Positions 1 through 9,928 of a DNA stretch of 46,961 bases are shown here, piece by piece. Below the pieces are notes generated by a model, which made no database searches, was not told where the DNA came from, and saw only the letters and a program-made list of their open reading frames with translations. This DNA comes from Fonsecaea monophora (lineage: Eukaryota > Ascomycota > Eurotiomycetes > Chaetothyriales > Herpotrichiellaceae). The position numbers and the translations under genes were made by a program. The DNA is taken from NCBI RefSeq assembly GCF_001642475.1, contig NW_019174100.1, positions 1 to 46,961 on the forward strand, in the 5' to 3' direction. The first letter of the stretch is position 1. Each line of letters opens with the position of its first letter.

Positions 1-148
1 CGGTGTCCGTCCGTTGGTATCACACACACACCTCGGATCTCATGATTTCAATCACACAAACATCTGATCGCGCGCTACCCCTAGCCCTTACATGTCCTCT
101 GTCTGTGTCTCTCTCCCTCCCCCCTCCCCCTCTCCCCTTCTCCTCGCC

Positions 149-223
<75 letters not shown>

Positions 224-343
224 AAAAAGAAATCAACCTCCCCTAATATACCTAGGTATCGTCCAGTAAATCCGAGAGTTCTGCCCTCATCTCATCACAT
301 CATTCTTTCCCTTTCCGCTTCCGCTTCCGCTTTCATTTTCGCT
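1..343. other. 3' flank of the ankyrin gene, no gene seen
   Basis: This stretch lies beyond the stop codon of the minus-strand ankyrin gene. It holds CT-rich runs, a long GT dinucleotide repeat (152-222), a TACCTAGGTA palindrome at 249-258 and a short CTTCCG-type repeat around 307-335. Open frames running through the GT repeat translate to Cys-Val repeats and are not credible genes. Confidence 0.8.
152..222. repeat. (GT)n microsatellite
   Basis: An uninterrupted run of GT dinucleotides of about 35 copies (71 bp). It sits about 120 bp beyond the stop codon of the ankyrin gene, so it probably falls in or near its 3' untranslated region. Its length makes it a likely polymorphic marker. Confidence 0.97.
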
Positions 344-3061
344 TCACGGACTCTCTCCTCCCGATCCACCCAGGAGGATCGTCACAGCCTCGTCCCATCC
401 CCGTCCATTCACAATGTCCATGACCGTCCTTCCCGACTCGTCTCTCGCTTCGAGGTCGACACCCCCGCCCCTCTCTACAAGGAGCTTCAGGATCTTGGCG
501 TCGCCGTTCTCGACCGCCTGGAGCACTGCGTTCCAGCCCCGGTACATGAGATTGACGTCGGCGCCTCGCGCGAGCAGCATCTCCAGAATCTCAGTGTCGC
601 CGTTGCGGAAGCGCCGGATGGCCTTGATGATGGGGAGGTGCTCGCCGGGGGCGTTGACGTCGGCGCCCGCCTCGTCGAGCAGGAAGCGGACAATCTCCTT
701 GCGGTCCTCTCGGATGGCCGTGGTCAGAGGCGAGAAGACGCCGCCGTTCTTGTCCTCGACGTTGACCCCGGCTTTCAGCAGCAACTTGATGCTTTCGAGC
801 TGGTTGGCGACCACGGCCATCTCCAGCACCCCTTTGACTGCCCGGGGGTTGGACACCGAGGGCAGAAGCTTGCGCAGGATTTCGGGTCTCTTCACCGCCA
901 TGCAGATGGGCCAGTCCTGACCTCGGATCCCCGGGTCGGCGCCGTTGGCGAGGAGAATGTCGACAAAGTCCAGTCTCTCGTCGCGGATTGCCGTGGTCAG
1001 AGGCGTATACCCTTCAGCGCTCCGGTCGTTGGGGCTGACGTGCTGGTCGAGCAAGTACATGAGCGCGTCCTTGTTGTTGTGGGCCACGGCTTTCTCGATG
1101 ATGCCTTTGGGCTTGTGCAGGTTCGCGCCCGCCGCGACAAGCTGAGGAAGCAGATGCGTGCGGTCGTGAGTCACGCACTTGAACGTCGGGTATTCCGATG
1201 CCGTCAGGTTGGGATCGGCTCCGTTGGCCAGGAGCAGTGACACCAGCTCGCCTCGATTGTCACGAATGGCAGAACAGAGCGGCGTGTACACCCCATCCTT
1301 TTTGGCGTTGGGGTCGACCCCGGCTTTGAGCAACGTCGTGACCGACTCCAGGTTGTTGATGCTGGTGGCCAGTTCGAGAAGTCCGGGACACTTTTTGTAG
1401 TCAGCTCCTCTAGAGAGCAGCAGCTGGAGGGCCTTTGGCTGGGAGATCGCAGGCCACAACAGGTGCTTGGGCCCAGGCAAGTTGGGATCGGCCGAGTGAT
1501 CGAGGAGGAAGATCATAATGTCGATCCGGCGCGCCTGAATCGCGGTGAAAAGGGGCGTCTCTCCCTCGCCATTCTTCCCGTTCACATCACTGCCGTAGTC
1601 GACGAGAAGCTCGGCCAACTTCTTCGGGTTGGTTTTGTTGATGGCCTTGATGAGAAGCGTATTTCCATCGGCGGTGTTGAGGTTGGTGTCTCCACCGTAG
1701 GTGAGATACAGTTGTACAAAGTCCAGCTTGTTCTCCATGACGGCCATAGCGAGGGGGCACTCTCCCTCTGGGCCGGCGGGAAGATTGGGGTCAGCTCCAT
1801 ATTTCAGAAGCATTTTGGCGGCTTCAAAAAACGACAGCTCGGTAGCGGACAAAAGAGGACTGAATTTGAGCCTGTCCAGGCCATTGGGATCGGCTCCGAA
1901 GAGGAGTAAGAGCCGGATTGTCTCGACATCCTGGTGAAGAACAGCCTCTCGGAGAAGGTTGACCCCGTCCTCGCCGTCAGGAGGGACACCGCAGTCCAGC
2001 AACTGCTCAATCATCTTGTGCTTCTTCTGTTGAACGGCATTCAGCAACGACGATTTGAGAGCGGCAGAATTGGCACCCGACGTTTGCTTGGGTGTCCATC
2101 TCGGGACAGTCGCAGGGTCGGCTTTCACGCGCGCAATAGGCGACGAGTGCTTGTCCAGACCGATCTCGTGGATCATATCCTCGATCTGGGCGAATGAATC
2201 TGCCGTTTTGATCGAGACATGATCCTCGCCGACGACCTCGGTTCGAGAACTCTCGCTGCTCATCATTTGCATCTCTCTTTCTCTGTTGGCGGAATTGACC
2301 GTGAGCTTGCTGGACCTGGTGCTCGGCGCTGGGCGGCTGAAGCTCTGCCTCTGAGGGATGGCAGTCAGGGTATCCGGATCCTCGCCGATACGTGAGAGAA
2401 AGTTGGAGTCTGATGTGCGCTCGGTCAACGGAATAGACGGGAGTGGTGGCAGAAGATCCGGTGCTTCTGAAAGAGGAGGAGGCGCAAGAGCAGGAGGCCT
2501 GACAGAAGTCGACGGGGTGTGCCTGATGCTGGGCCCCATGCGCTCGAGGACGGCAGCCAGACCCGTGTACCCAATGCCAACAGAGGCATCGGCCTTTGCG
2601 TCGCCGAGATACCATCTGAAGACCATGGCGCTCATGCCCAGGGCATCGCGGCTCTTCGCCAGCGAGTCCCGCATCTTGTGGATGTCAGTGTCGGCAAACA
2701 TCATGTGCCAACCTTTCCTGAGCTTGCCCAAGCCGCCCTTCTTCTCATACTCGAGGAACTTGATCAGCATCTGGTTCAAGACGATGAAGTCGTCATTAGC
2801 CTGGCGAAACTTTTTGTCGAGTTCCTGTTGCATGTCACTGGGGAATGAGCCGTGCGAGCGCGAAGCTTCGGTCAGACCTGCTTCGATGGAACACAGGACG
2901 CGACAGATGTCGAGGAAGTTTGTGGCCAGCTCGCGGAAACCATGGGGTGGCTCCTTGACACTGCTGAGATACTCCAGCATGCGCACCGACACGCTGTTCC
3001 CCAACGTCGTCGCCCGGTTACAGAGGTCCAGAAGAGACTCCTTCCCCTTTTTGGGCGCCAT
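344..3061 (-). CDS. Ankyrin-repeat protein with an N-terminal helical domain
   Basis: A single-exon gene of 905 residues, starting at the ATG at 3061. Residues 1 to about 180 form a helical region without ankyrins. It resembles the HeLo-like/SesA-type N-terminal modules placed before STAND or ankyrin architectures in fungi, but that is a resemblance seen by eye. Residues about 180-330 are low-complexity (Pro/Ser/Arg-rich) and probably a disordered linker. From about residue 330 to the end there are some 15 ankyrin units with recurring GADPN and TPLxxAI motifs. These are organised in a roughly 92-residue super-repeat (separate entry). There is no NACHT or NB-ARC P-loop, no signal peptide and no membrane segment, so a soluble scaffold or signalling role is inferred. 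The partner and pathway are unknown. Confidence 0.9.
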   Translation of the reverse strand: MAPKKGKESLLDLCNRATTLGNSVSVRMLEYLSSVKEPPHGFRELATNFLDICRVLCSIEAGLTEASRSHGSFPSDMQQELDKKFRQANDDFIVLNQMLIKFLEYEKKGGLGKLRKGWHMMFADTDIHKMRDSLAKSRDALGMSAMVFRWYLGDAKADASVGIGYTGLAAVLERMGPSIRHTPSTSVRPPALAPPPLSEAPDLLPPLPSIPLTERTSDSNFLSRIGEDPDTLTAIPQRQSFSRPAPSTRSSKLTVNSANREREMQMMSSESSRTEVVGEDHVSIKTADSFAQIEDMIHEIGLDKHSSPIARVKADPATVPRWTPKQTSGANSAALKSSLLNAVQQKKHKMIEQLLDCGVPPDGEDGVNLLREAVLHQDVETIRLLLLFGADPNGLDRLKFSPLLSATELSFFEAAKMLLKYGADPNLPAGPEGECPLAMAVMENKLDFVQLYLTYGGDTNLNTADGNTLLIKAINKTNPKKLAELLVDYGSDVNGKNGEGETPLFTAIQARRIDIMIFLLDHSADPNLPGPKHLLWPAISQPKALQLLLSRGADYKKCPGLLELATSINNLESVTTLLKAGVDPNAKKDGVYTPLCSAIRDNRGELVSLLLANGADPNLTASEYPTFKCVTHDRTHLLPQLVAAGANLHKPKGIIEKAVAHNNKDALMYLLDQHVSPNDRSAEGYTPLTTAIRDERLDFVDILLANGADPGIRGQDWPICMAVKRPEILRKLLPSVSNPRAVKGVLEMAVVANQLESIKLLLKAGVNVEDKNGGVFSPLTTAIREDRKEIVRFLLDEAGADVNAPGEHLPIIKAIRRFRNGDTEILEMLLARGADVNLMYRGWNAVLQAVENGDAKILKLLVERGGGVDLEARDESGRTVMDIVNGRGWDEAVTILLGGSGGESP
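530..1680 (-). repeat. Higher-order ankyrin super-repeat, about 92 codons per copy
   Basis: Within the ankyrin gene, module starts reading PGLLELA, KGIIEKA and KGVLEMA are encoded near 1389, 1107 and 838, which is 91-93 codons apart. A weaker earlier copy starts near 1675. Each copy consists of a first unit ending in a GVDPN/GVNVE-like motif, a second unit containing TPLxxAIRDxR and GADPN, and a third, shortened unit of about 26-32 residues. The third unit repeatedly lacks the TPLH-type start of a normal ankyrin. This suggests duplication of a three-ankyrin block. Confidence 0.75.
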
Positions 3062-3458
3062 GGCGAGAGGGTGGGAGTGTCACGCGCACAGCGAGTCCTT
3101 TTGATCTCAGACGGGGAGAGACGGGGCAGGGGGAGAAACAGGTAGGTACCTGTCTGTTATAAACAAAACATTCAATGGATGGAGAAAGAAATCAAGATGT
3201 CTTTCATGTCAACAGGTATTCTGGAGGGGGTAAGGGAAGAAAGGCGGATACAGGATGAAGTTCGCACACGCACGTCTTTATTTCCCATCATTTCCCATTT
3301 TCCCCCCCCCCTCCTCTCTCCTCGTATTCGAAAGCTGAAGAGGGACCAGAAGATTCGACACACGGGAAAGAGAAACGCAGTCTCTCCTCGAAATCCACTT
3401 TCTCAGACGAACTACTGTTGACGGTTCGCGGCATCGAGGGCGGCCCTTTGCCCCCTAC

Positions 3459-6400
3459 CTACCTAGGTAGACCCTAGGTCCCGGGCCCTGGTTCCTGGTA
3501 CCACCATAATGATAATAATAATGGCATGCAGCAGGCAAGCCAATCCCATTGTTGGAAACGGTCAAAACGTACCTACCTAGGTACCTACTTCTTGGTTGCT
3601 TGGTGCCTTGGGGCCTGGTGGTACGTAGCACCAAAGCAAAAGGCAATGGCACGAGCACAAAGCACGAAGCCACCAACAACCAAAAAAAGGTTCTCTGTCC
3701 CACTAATACTAGGGCCACCGAGGGCTTTCTAAACAAGACCGACTGGTAGATCCTTGAACTTTAGTTGGTCACACCTGCCCCGAGACGATATCTGAGGCAA
3801 CTACTTGGTACTTGGACGAGTTACCCAGGGACCAAACTAACTCTGAGTAGCTACCCAGCCAGCCCACAAAATCCTCCCTCCTCCAGTCAGGGTCACATCT
3901 ATTCCCTTTTTGGGCGAGTGGGGAATGAGCGGAGGGACAATGGACGAGGGGTGAGGGACGAGAGACGAACCAGCCAGGCCAGGAACCAGGGTGCCGGGGT
4001 TCAGAGATGCGACGGAGTAGGGATGAGGTCTAGGGACGAGTAGGTAGTTCAATCGTGATGAAGAATGGATGATCTACCTACCCATGTAATTCGTTAGCCT
4101 CAGCATCTCTTTCATCTCAGTACCTAGGGCAGACATACGAGTACGCAGGACCATGTACGTACATGTATGTGCACAGTGACACTGTACGTACTGCATCTGT
4201 CATATGCCACATGCCACATGTCAGTGCCATGTGCCAGCGGAACACCACACAGACTTTATTCCGAGCACTATCTTTCTCCCAAGAAACTCCAGGACATCAA
4301 AAAACGTGGTTGACAGTTTTTTGACAATTGACAGTTGGGGCGCATTTTTCTGGTTGTGTGGGTCCTTTGGGTCCTGACGAACTCCTGGGGGACTCGGGAA
4401 GGGAGAGAGGATCCCTGTTGATTATTGAAGATCCTGCATGGCCGCATGCAAGCCACACGGACATGAGCATAAATTAGATTTTTTTTTTTTCCCAGTGATA
4501 CTAGGTTCCAAGGTACCTCGTGCGAATGAGTACAATGATCAAAGCACACACGGATGGGTAGGGCAGGTGGATTCGTGCTCGCCATTATTGCCGTTGCCAA
4601 TCCGTATTTTACGTACAAATTCGCTCGGAAGCCAGAAGCGCCAAAAAAGCCATCGGCGCTGAAAACTACTGCTAAGAAAGGTACGAGGTTCTCTACTTCT
4701 CGTGAAGCCGCTCGATTTCGATTACGATCCCGATTGCGATTGCGACTCCAGGTTTCAAGGGGGGACCGACGCACAGCTCAAGCGAGACAAAGGCGCCACG
4801 CTCGCTCCCAGCTCCTAGGTACTAAGCTCGAGAACGACTCGAGGTTAGTGTCTGGTGCCTGGTGTGCTTGTCCAGCTGTGCATAAACCTTTTAATTTGAG
4901 AGGGGTCTTACTTATTAGTTGTTATTGAGACGTGCAGCTGGATACGATAACAATGGCTTGGTTGTGTTGATAATAAAAAGTAATAATGACTGATATGCCT
5001 CCTTTGAGTGAGTTTTTCCAATCCCTTCTCTTTGATCAGGCAAGTTTCCGCGACATGGATCTGTGTGTGTGTACGTACATAGATACGAGGTGCACGGGAC
5101 ACAGGAGTCAAGACTCGGGTCGGGTACACGTACCTATGTACAAGTGCTCGTAGTCATGAATCCATACCTATGGAGTAGTAGTGCTCCGTGTGTTCCGCGT
5201 GGTTTGTTCATCATCACTACTACTAGGTAACGCGGCATGCGCGGTTCCAAGCGGCACCAGCATAAAATATGGTCAAGTACGAATAAAAGGTGCTTGGTAG
5301 CCTCACAGGATGTGCTGGATGATAGAACATTCCTCCCACCCAATTCGGCTCAGAAGACGTATCCACCTCTTCCTCACATTGAATGCCACAGACAAAAGAC
5401 GAGCTCGTGTCCAAGCACCAGTCCTGTGTCTCTGCACGAGACCTCAAAAATACTCATATGGAACCATTCTATGCTGGGTTATCCTGGCGTGCCTGGCGCG
5501 TCTGGAGAGGAACAGAGTCTGGAACAGACGGCGATCCACCGTTGTCAAGCTGTTGAGACGGCCAAGCTGTGCCTGAACTAACAAAAGTCAAATCCAATCA
5601 GCTATTCTCGATATAGCATGGGACGAATGGACGTGAAGAGAGAAAAACTCAAAAACACCTCCTAAACTCAGGCCCCACCAACTGATCCGGGGGAAAGAAA
5701 TGGAAAGGAATATTCCCATGTCTTGAGGTCCTGGGGGGTCTTGGTCTCGTTTGGCCAGGGAATCGCCAATTGCCCAATTGCCAGGATTTGTTCAAATCTT
5801 GCAACAAGATCAGTGGCGTTTTTCTTTTGGCCCGATCCTTGCGAAGTCGTCGTGACCTTGGCCGTGCGAACTTACTCCAGAGTCCAGACACCGAGGCGAG
5901 GCGGACGGATTGGGTTGGGGGGTTGATGATAAGGCATTGAAAGCTGGCCATCGTGGCCATCCTTGCCAGACTTGTATAGAAGCATCTTGTCTTTACCTCC
6001 CAGAGCTAAAGGCCCAAGGCTCAGGGGTCTACCTACATACTTGTACTCCTAAATGGTGTCACTTTGAGGACTCGCTCACTCGTTACTCGCAGAGGGACGT
6101 GCCTCGTACTTGCCTAGAAAATTGATTCTCCTCCCTTCCTTTGCCTTTCCCACTCCCAGAAAGCATGGCAAAATGATTACGAGTACAAAAACCTTGATCT
6201 CGATGCCTTTTCTAGCCCAACGGGTGGATTCTGACTCGTATCTCGATTTTGGTATTTGAACTAGACGGAACAACCATCTCGTCCCTGACTCCACTGCTCC
6301 TTCGGTCCTCCCTAGGTCCAGGTACTGGTGCTGGCACTTGCACTGGCACTTGGACTCGTCCGTCCCGGCGGTGCCGTAGCAATAATAGCATGGCATGGCA

Positions 6401-8010
6401 CCTCTCAAGTAGGTACCTAAAACCTCATGACCTCGGCGACGCACGCTACGTACAAGTTCAGACGCTACTGTATGCAGCGTAGCTCCCCCCTTCCTCCCGC
6501 TTCGACAGTCCGTTCGCCTGTTGGACTTTTTTGGGGTTGGGATGATTTGGGCAAAGGGGGCGCGGTTTTTCCACTTCGCCCCTTGTTTTGAAGACAAAAG
6601 CGTGCTTGACCAAGTGTCAAAGTGCTTTGTTTTGTATACGAGAAGAGGGTCGCTAGACTGGCACGGGCACGGCTAGTAGGTCTTTCCCACTCATTCCTCC
6701 TCAGGTCCTCGAAGACGCCCAGCTGAAACAGTTTTACCTACTTGAAAATGATGACCATGTTCATAAGTTGCATAGGTAGTGAAGGAATTGCATCCCTTCC
6801 CTTTGCCCTTTTTGCTAAGTAGGTGAGTGGCAAACAATGGGAAAAAGGGGGAATCATGGGAATCACATCTCCGCCCGGGGCCTGTCTGTGATCGACAATC
6901 GACAAAGGCGTGTGCCACACACGAAACCACGCACCCAAGGCACAAACCTTGGTCACCTCGGCGAGTCGGTACAATAATAGGTTCCCCTCTTCATCCACAT
7001 ATACTTTACAGGGATATCCTTATACTTCATGCTGTGTATGAGTTCTATATGTTGTAGGTGCTCGATACTCCGTACGTAGGTATGCACTCACAGGTACGAG
7101 ATATTCGTACAAATTCATGCTCTGACTACAAACACCCCTACATAGGTACATCTCTAGGAGACCTAGCCCCTTCTACTTGTACTGTACGTACTCTAAGCGC
7201 GGGTCACCAGTGGGGAGGGGACTTCGTATTCCGCAGGCTGCTTACCCTCTGTGCGGCCCGGATGGTGCATGAAGAAAGCAAGAGCATGGCGCCTCATGGC
7301 ACTTGCATGGTGGCAACGTTGGTTGGGGCTCTGAATCTTATTAGTAGGTACCTAGGGAGCCAGCTGCAGCACCTAGTCTGCTAGTAGTAGTTGGCCGTGG
7401 TAGTTAGGCGGATGGAGGTGGTTCTGGTGGCTTGGTTAGTACAAGTACAAGTACCTGCCTCGTACTTGGACATCCTGGCATACTGGGGCGATAGGCAGGT
7501 ACTCGGAGGGGTCTCCAACTCCAACTCCAACTCCACCTCTCAGCTCAACAGCCACGACTAGGATTTCCTATGCCGAGTAGGCACCACAGCCCCTATGTAA
7601 GTACTCCGTAAGTAGGCATGGTCCTCTCTGCAAGCGACCCCAACCCCAGACTTTGTTAATTTCTCTACTCGGAGCCGTACGAGGGGGTACTCGCCCCGAT
7701 TCCCGAGCACCTACAAGTACAAGTACCGACTACTAGGTACTCTTAGGGAAGGGGCTTGGTTGGAGGAGGGCTGGCGCTGCGGGTGGTTGGCCACCGCCCA
7801 GATCGGCGATTTGAGGCTCTTGCCATTAAGATTCGATCCATGATTTCCCCATCTCGCTTGCCTCTCACATTCTGTACCCAAGGCAAGGTAGGGGTTCACA
7901 AGCTCTGCTCTGGGGTGTTGAGTTCGTGTGGAAAGCAAATCTCCAAAGTCATGATGTAAACGATCGAGAGACATGACGTTCAAATATGAATTGCTGCGAA
8001 TGCCTAGGTA
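3459..8010. repeat. Dispersed TAGGTACCTA / TACCTAGGTA palindromes
   Basis: Perfect short palindromes occur at 3459-3470 (CTACCTAGGTAG), 3574-3583 (TACCTAGGTA), 6410-6419 and 7347-7356 (both TAGGTACCTA). Partial copies (CCTAGGTA, CTAGGTAC, TAGGTAC) lie near 4120, 4815, 5223, 6313, 7144, 7730 and 8003. One more perfect copy is at 249-258. A related direct repeat containing CAAGTACAAGTACC appears at about 7438-7455 and again at about 7711-7727. The motif is rare or absent in the gene-dense part of the window from about 16 kb onward. Confidence 0.7.
4152..4235. repeat. Cluster of small palindromes and GCCACATG repeats
   Basis: CATGTACGTACATG at 4152-4165 is a perfect 14-bp palindrome. It is followed by a CAGTG/CACTG inverted pair near 4174 and by tandem and inverted copies of GCCACATG / CATGTGCC between about 4203 and 4235. 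It lies in the middle of the gene-poor region and has no coding explanation. Confidence 0.6.
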
Positions 8011-8203
8011 GGGTTGATGACGCTGGTGACGCAGGATTAATGATTGGGTTTATGGCCCAAAAAATGGTAAGGAGAAAAAGGTGAGAGAAGGTGAGGCGAG
8101 GTGATGTCAACACGGAGAGACAGAGAGACAGAAACAGAGGAAGAGACAGACAGAAAACTTAAGAGACAAAGAGAAAGAAACAAGTCTCAAGATCGCTTAT
8201 GTA

Positions 8204-8962
8204 TTGGTTGTGTTCAAGGGGAGACAGACCATCGACCATCAGATCATTGTGAAACCTGTTGACATTGACATCGACAACAACCACCACCACCACCACCACC
8301 ACCACCATCGCTATGGCAGCTCGAAGCCGCGCCTCCAGACCCTCAAGCCTCTCTTCAACCCTGTCCCCTCACAATCACTCCAGACTTCTCGCACTGCATC
8401 AAGACACGCCCAAAGAACCTATGCGTCCACATCCACCCGTCCCAACGTCCCCGGGACATATAACAGCAGGGTACCACTGTAAGATCCGCACCTTCTACAC
8501 ACATACACATATACAGACACAGGGTTCTTATACAGATGTCCTATACGTGAGATTAACGCAAACACAGAATCGCAATCGGCTGCGTCCTGGCCTTTGTGCC
8601 CTTCTACTACCTCTTCCACAGCACCAAGCCGGCCGCGTCGGGAAACGCCGCCATCACCGAGGCGCGGAGGCAGGGTGATCCGTCGACAGAGTATCGCGAC
8701 CCGAGGGATAGTCCGGTCAAGACGCTGGAGCAGCAGAAGAAGGTGAAGGCTCAGGGAGGGGGGCAGGGTAAGTGAGGCGATAATGGCGATATTGTATGGG
8801 CGATACTGTACGCGGTACAGGGTGAGAGGGCCTGCATGACACACAAACAGGGCAGGTAGAGAAAAGGTTTCGAAGAACAAAGGGTGAGTTTGGATTGTGA
8901 ACTCGGTATCTATTGGTACAATGCATGCTCCTTGTAACAGGACGTCGGAGTTGCTAAATTAG
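8204..8962 (+). CDS. Small spliced protein, probably mitochondrial, one membrane span
   Basis: The reading frame around 8309-8478 ends in QRTYASTSTRPNVPGTY and continues after a phase-2 intron (8479-8567, branch site TTAAC) into IAIGCVLAFVPFYYLF, a clear membrane segment. A charged tail containing GDPSTEYRDPRDSP follows. An Arg/Ser-rich leader followed by a single span suggests a mitochondrial inner-membrane protein of roughly 120-150 residues. The tail may stop at 8775. Alternatively, two more introns (8768-8855 and 8884-8940) give an end at 8962 with the tail KNKGTSELLN. The 5' end is unresolved: the frame has no in-frame ATG, and the nearby ATG at 8313 is in another frame. A 5' exon is likely; ATG followed by GTAAGG at 8064 is one candidate. 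Function is unknown. Confidence 0.6.
8280..8308. repeat. (CCA)n trinucleotide run
   Basis: About nine CCA/ACC trinucleotides just upstream of the small membrane-protein frame. If translated they would give a poly-His or poly-Thr run, so this stretch is more likely untranslated leader or intron than protein. Confidence 0.85.
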
Positions 8963-9928
8963 ACATGGTCCTCGCGGTTGTGTATATGGCATGGAACTTT
9001 ATTGTCGAACAAATCATCTTCCCTTCTCCTTGGGACCGATAACGATAGCCGTTTCCACTTCTCCTGCATGAATCAACTCGTCAGCTGGAAGTCGATAGAT
9101 CGTGGCTCCCATCGGGGGATGCGCGGCCGGAAAATAGAGTAGGGGAACAAAATCCTCGACTCTGATGTGAAGGCTTCATGGAATCATGGAGGTCGATCCC
9201 AGCGGACCGCGACGGTGACGGACGACCTTGTTGGGGATGTGTGTGTGTGACCTCCGCAGAAAACCTCTCCATCGAGTTCTGTGGGACACGATAAAGGGGT
9301 TCTTGGTAGGTACATCCAAGAAATCCTCGAGAAAGAGACTCTTGGTCTCCCTGCAAAGCGGTCGTATGTTGTCGAGCGACATGGCTTGACTTCAAGACCG
9401 GGGCTAGCCTTCGCTACATAGCCTGGCCGCGATCGTCAATCACCAGCTCGAGCATCCTGAGGCCAGTGCGGAATCTGCGCTTCGATGCGAGATCTCCGAG
9501 ACGCTCCATGCAGAGCAATATGCGACCAGCGGCGAAAGACTCGTCGAGACAGACAAGGTGGTCTGTCGCGCTAAAGTTACGGGGAGACGATGCGATGTGA
9601 GTGCAACGTTCCCACCGCCTCTCCATAGAAAGATAGGAGCCTGAAAGCGTCGTGTCGTGATTGCTGGGAAGTTTCTCCAACCGGCACCATGGGCGTATCT
9701 GTCTGGACCTCATGTTCGACCGCACCGTAGTCAGTAAGACGCTGTGAAATTCAGACCCGATCGCTGGCTCGACCGGACCACCAGCGCCGGGATATCGGTC
9801 GGAAGTGAACGCATGTCGGTGCTGCATTCCTTCGATATCGTGGCCATTTCTGACAATGCTCCGCCTGGTCTTGCCAGCCAGCGTCTGTCGTGGATAAGAT
9901 CAACTGCTACTCGAACCGGATCTGGCCA
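8963..9928. other. Intergenic, with two unassigned minus-strand frames
   Basis: Two ATG-started minus-strand frames lie here: 9827 to 9414 (137 residues) and 9382 to 9176 (68 residues). Both have fairly mixed amino-acid composition, but I recognise no domain and see no good intron joining them. They could be a small gene or the remnant of one, since the upstream transcription-factor-like gene already ends with its family's C-terminal motif. A short TG run occurs near 9240. Confidence 0.4.

Larger units (their letters stand above)
3062..8203. other. 5.1-kb gene-poor region rich in short palindromes
   Basis: I see no convincing protein gene on either strand. Open frames are short, begin within biased sequence and match no recognisable family. 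One plus-strand frame at 4554-4928 (124 codons, ATG start) begins with a hydrophobic stretch and then becomes Lys/Arg-rich; I regard it as unsupported. The region carries many TAGGTACCTA/TACCTAGGTA palindromes and partial copies, GTAC-rich stretches and short direct repeats. It could hold the regulatory region of the ankyrin gene, a non-coding RNA, or decayed repeat sequence. Confidence 0.7.

Noticed and set aside
92..1240. Plus-strand 382-codon open frame antisense to the ankyrin gene
   Set aside because: It starts in the GT repeat and is a mirror of the ankyrin codons; the minus strand has the recognisable ankyrin motifs.
2007..2615. Second minus-strand frame of 202 codons inside the ankyrin gene
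   Set aside because: Out-of-frame shadow of the Pro/Ser-rich linker with no domain.
4268..4928. Overlapping frames on both strands in the gene-poor region (168 and 124 codons)
   Set aside because: Composition follows a CGATTA/CGATTG-type repeat and neither frame has a recognisable domain.
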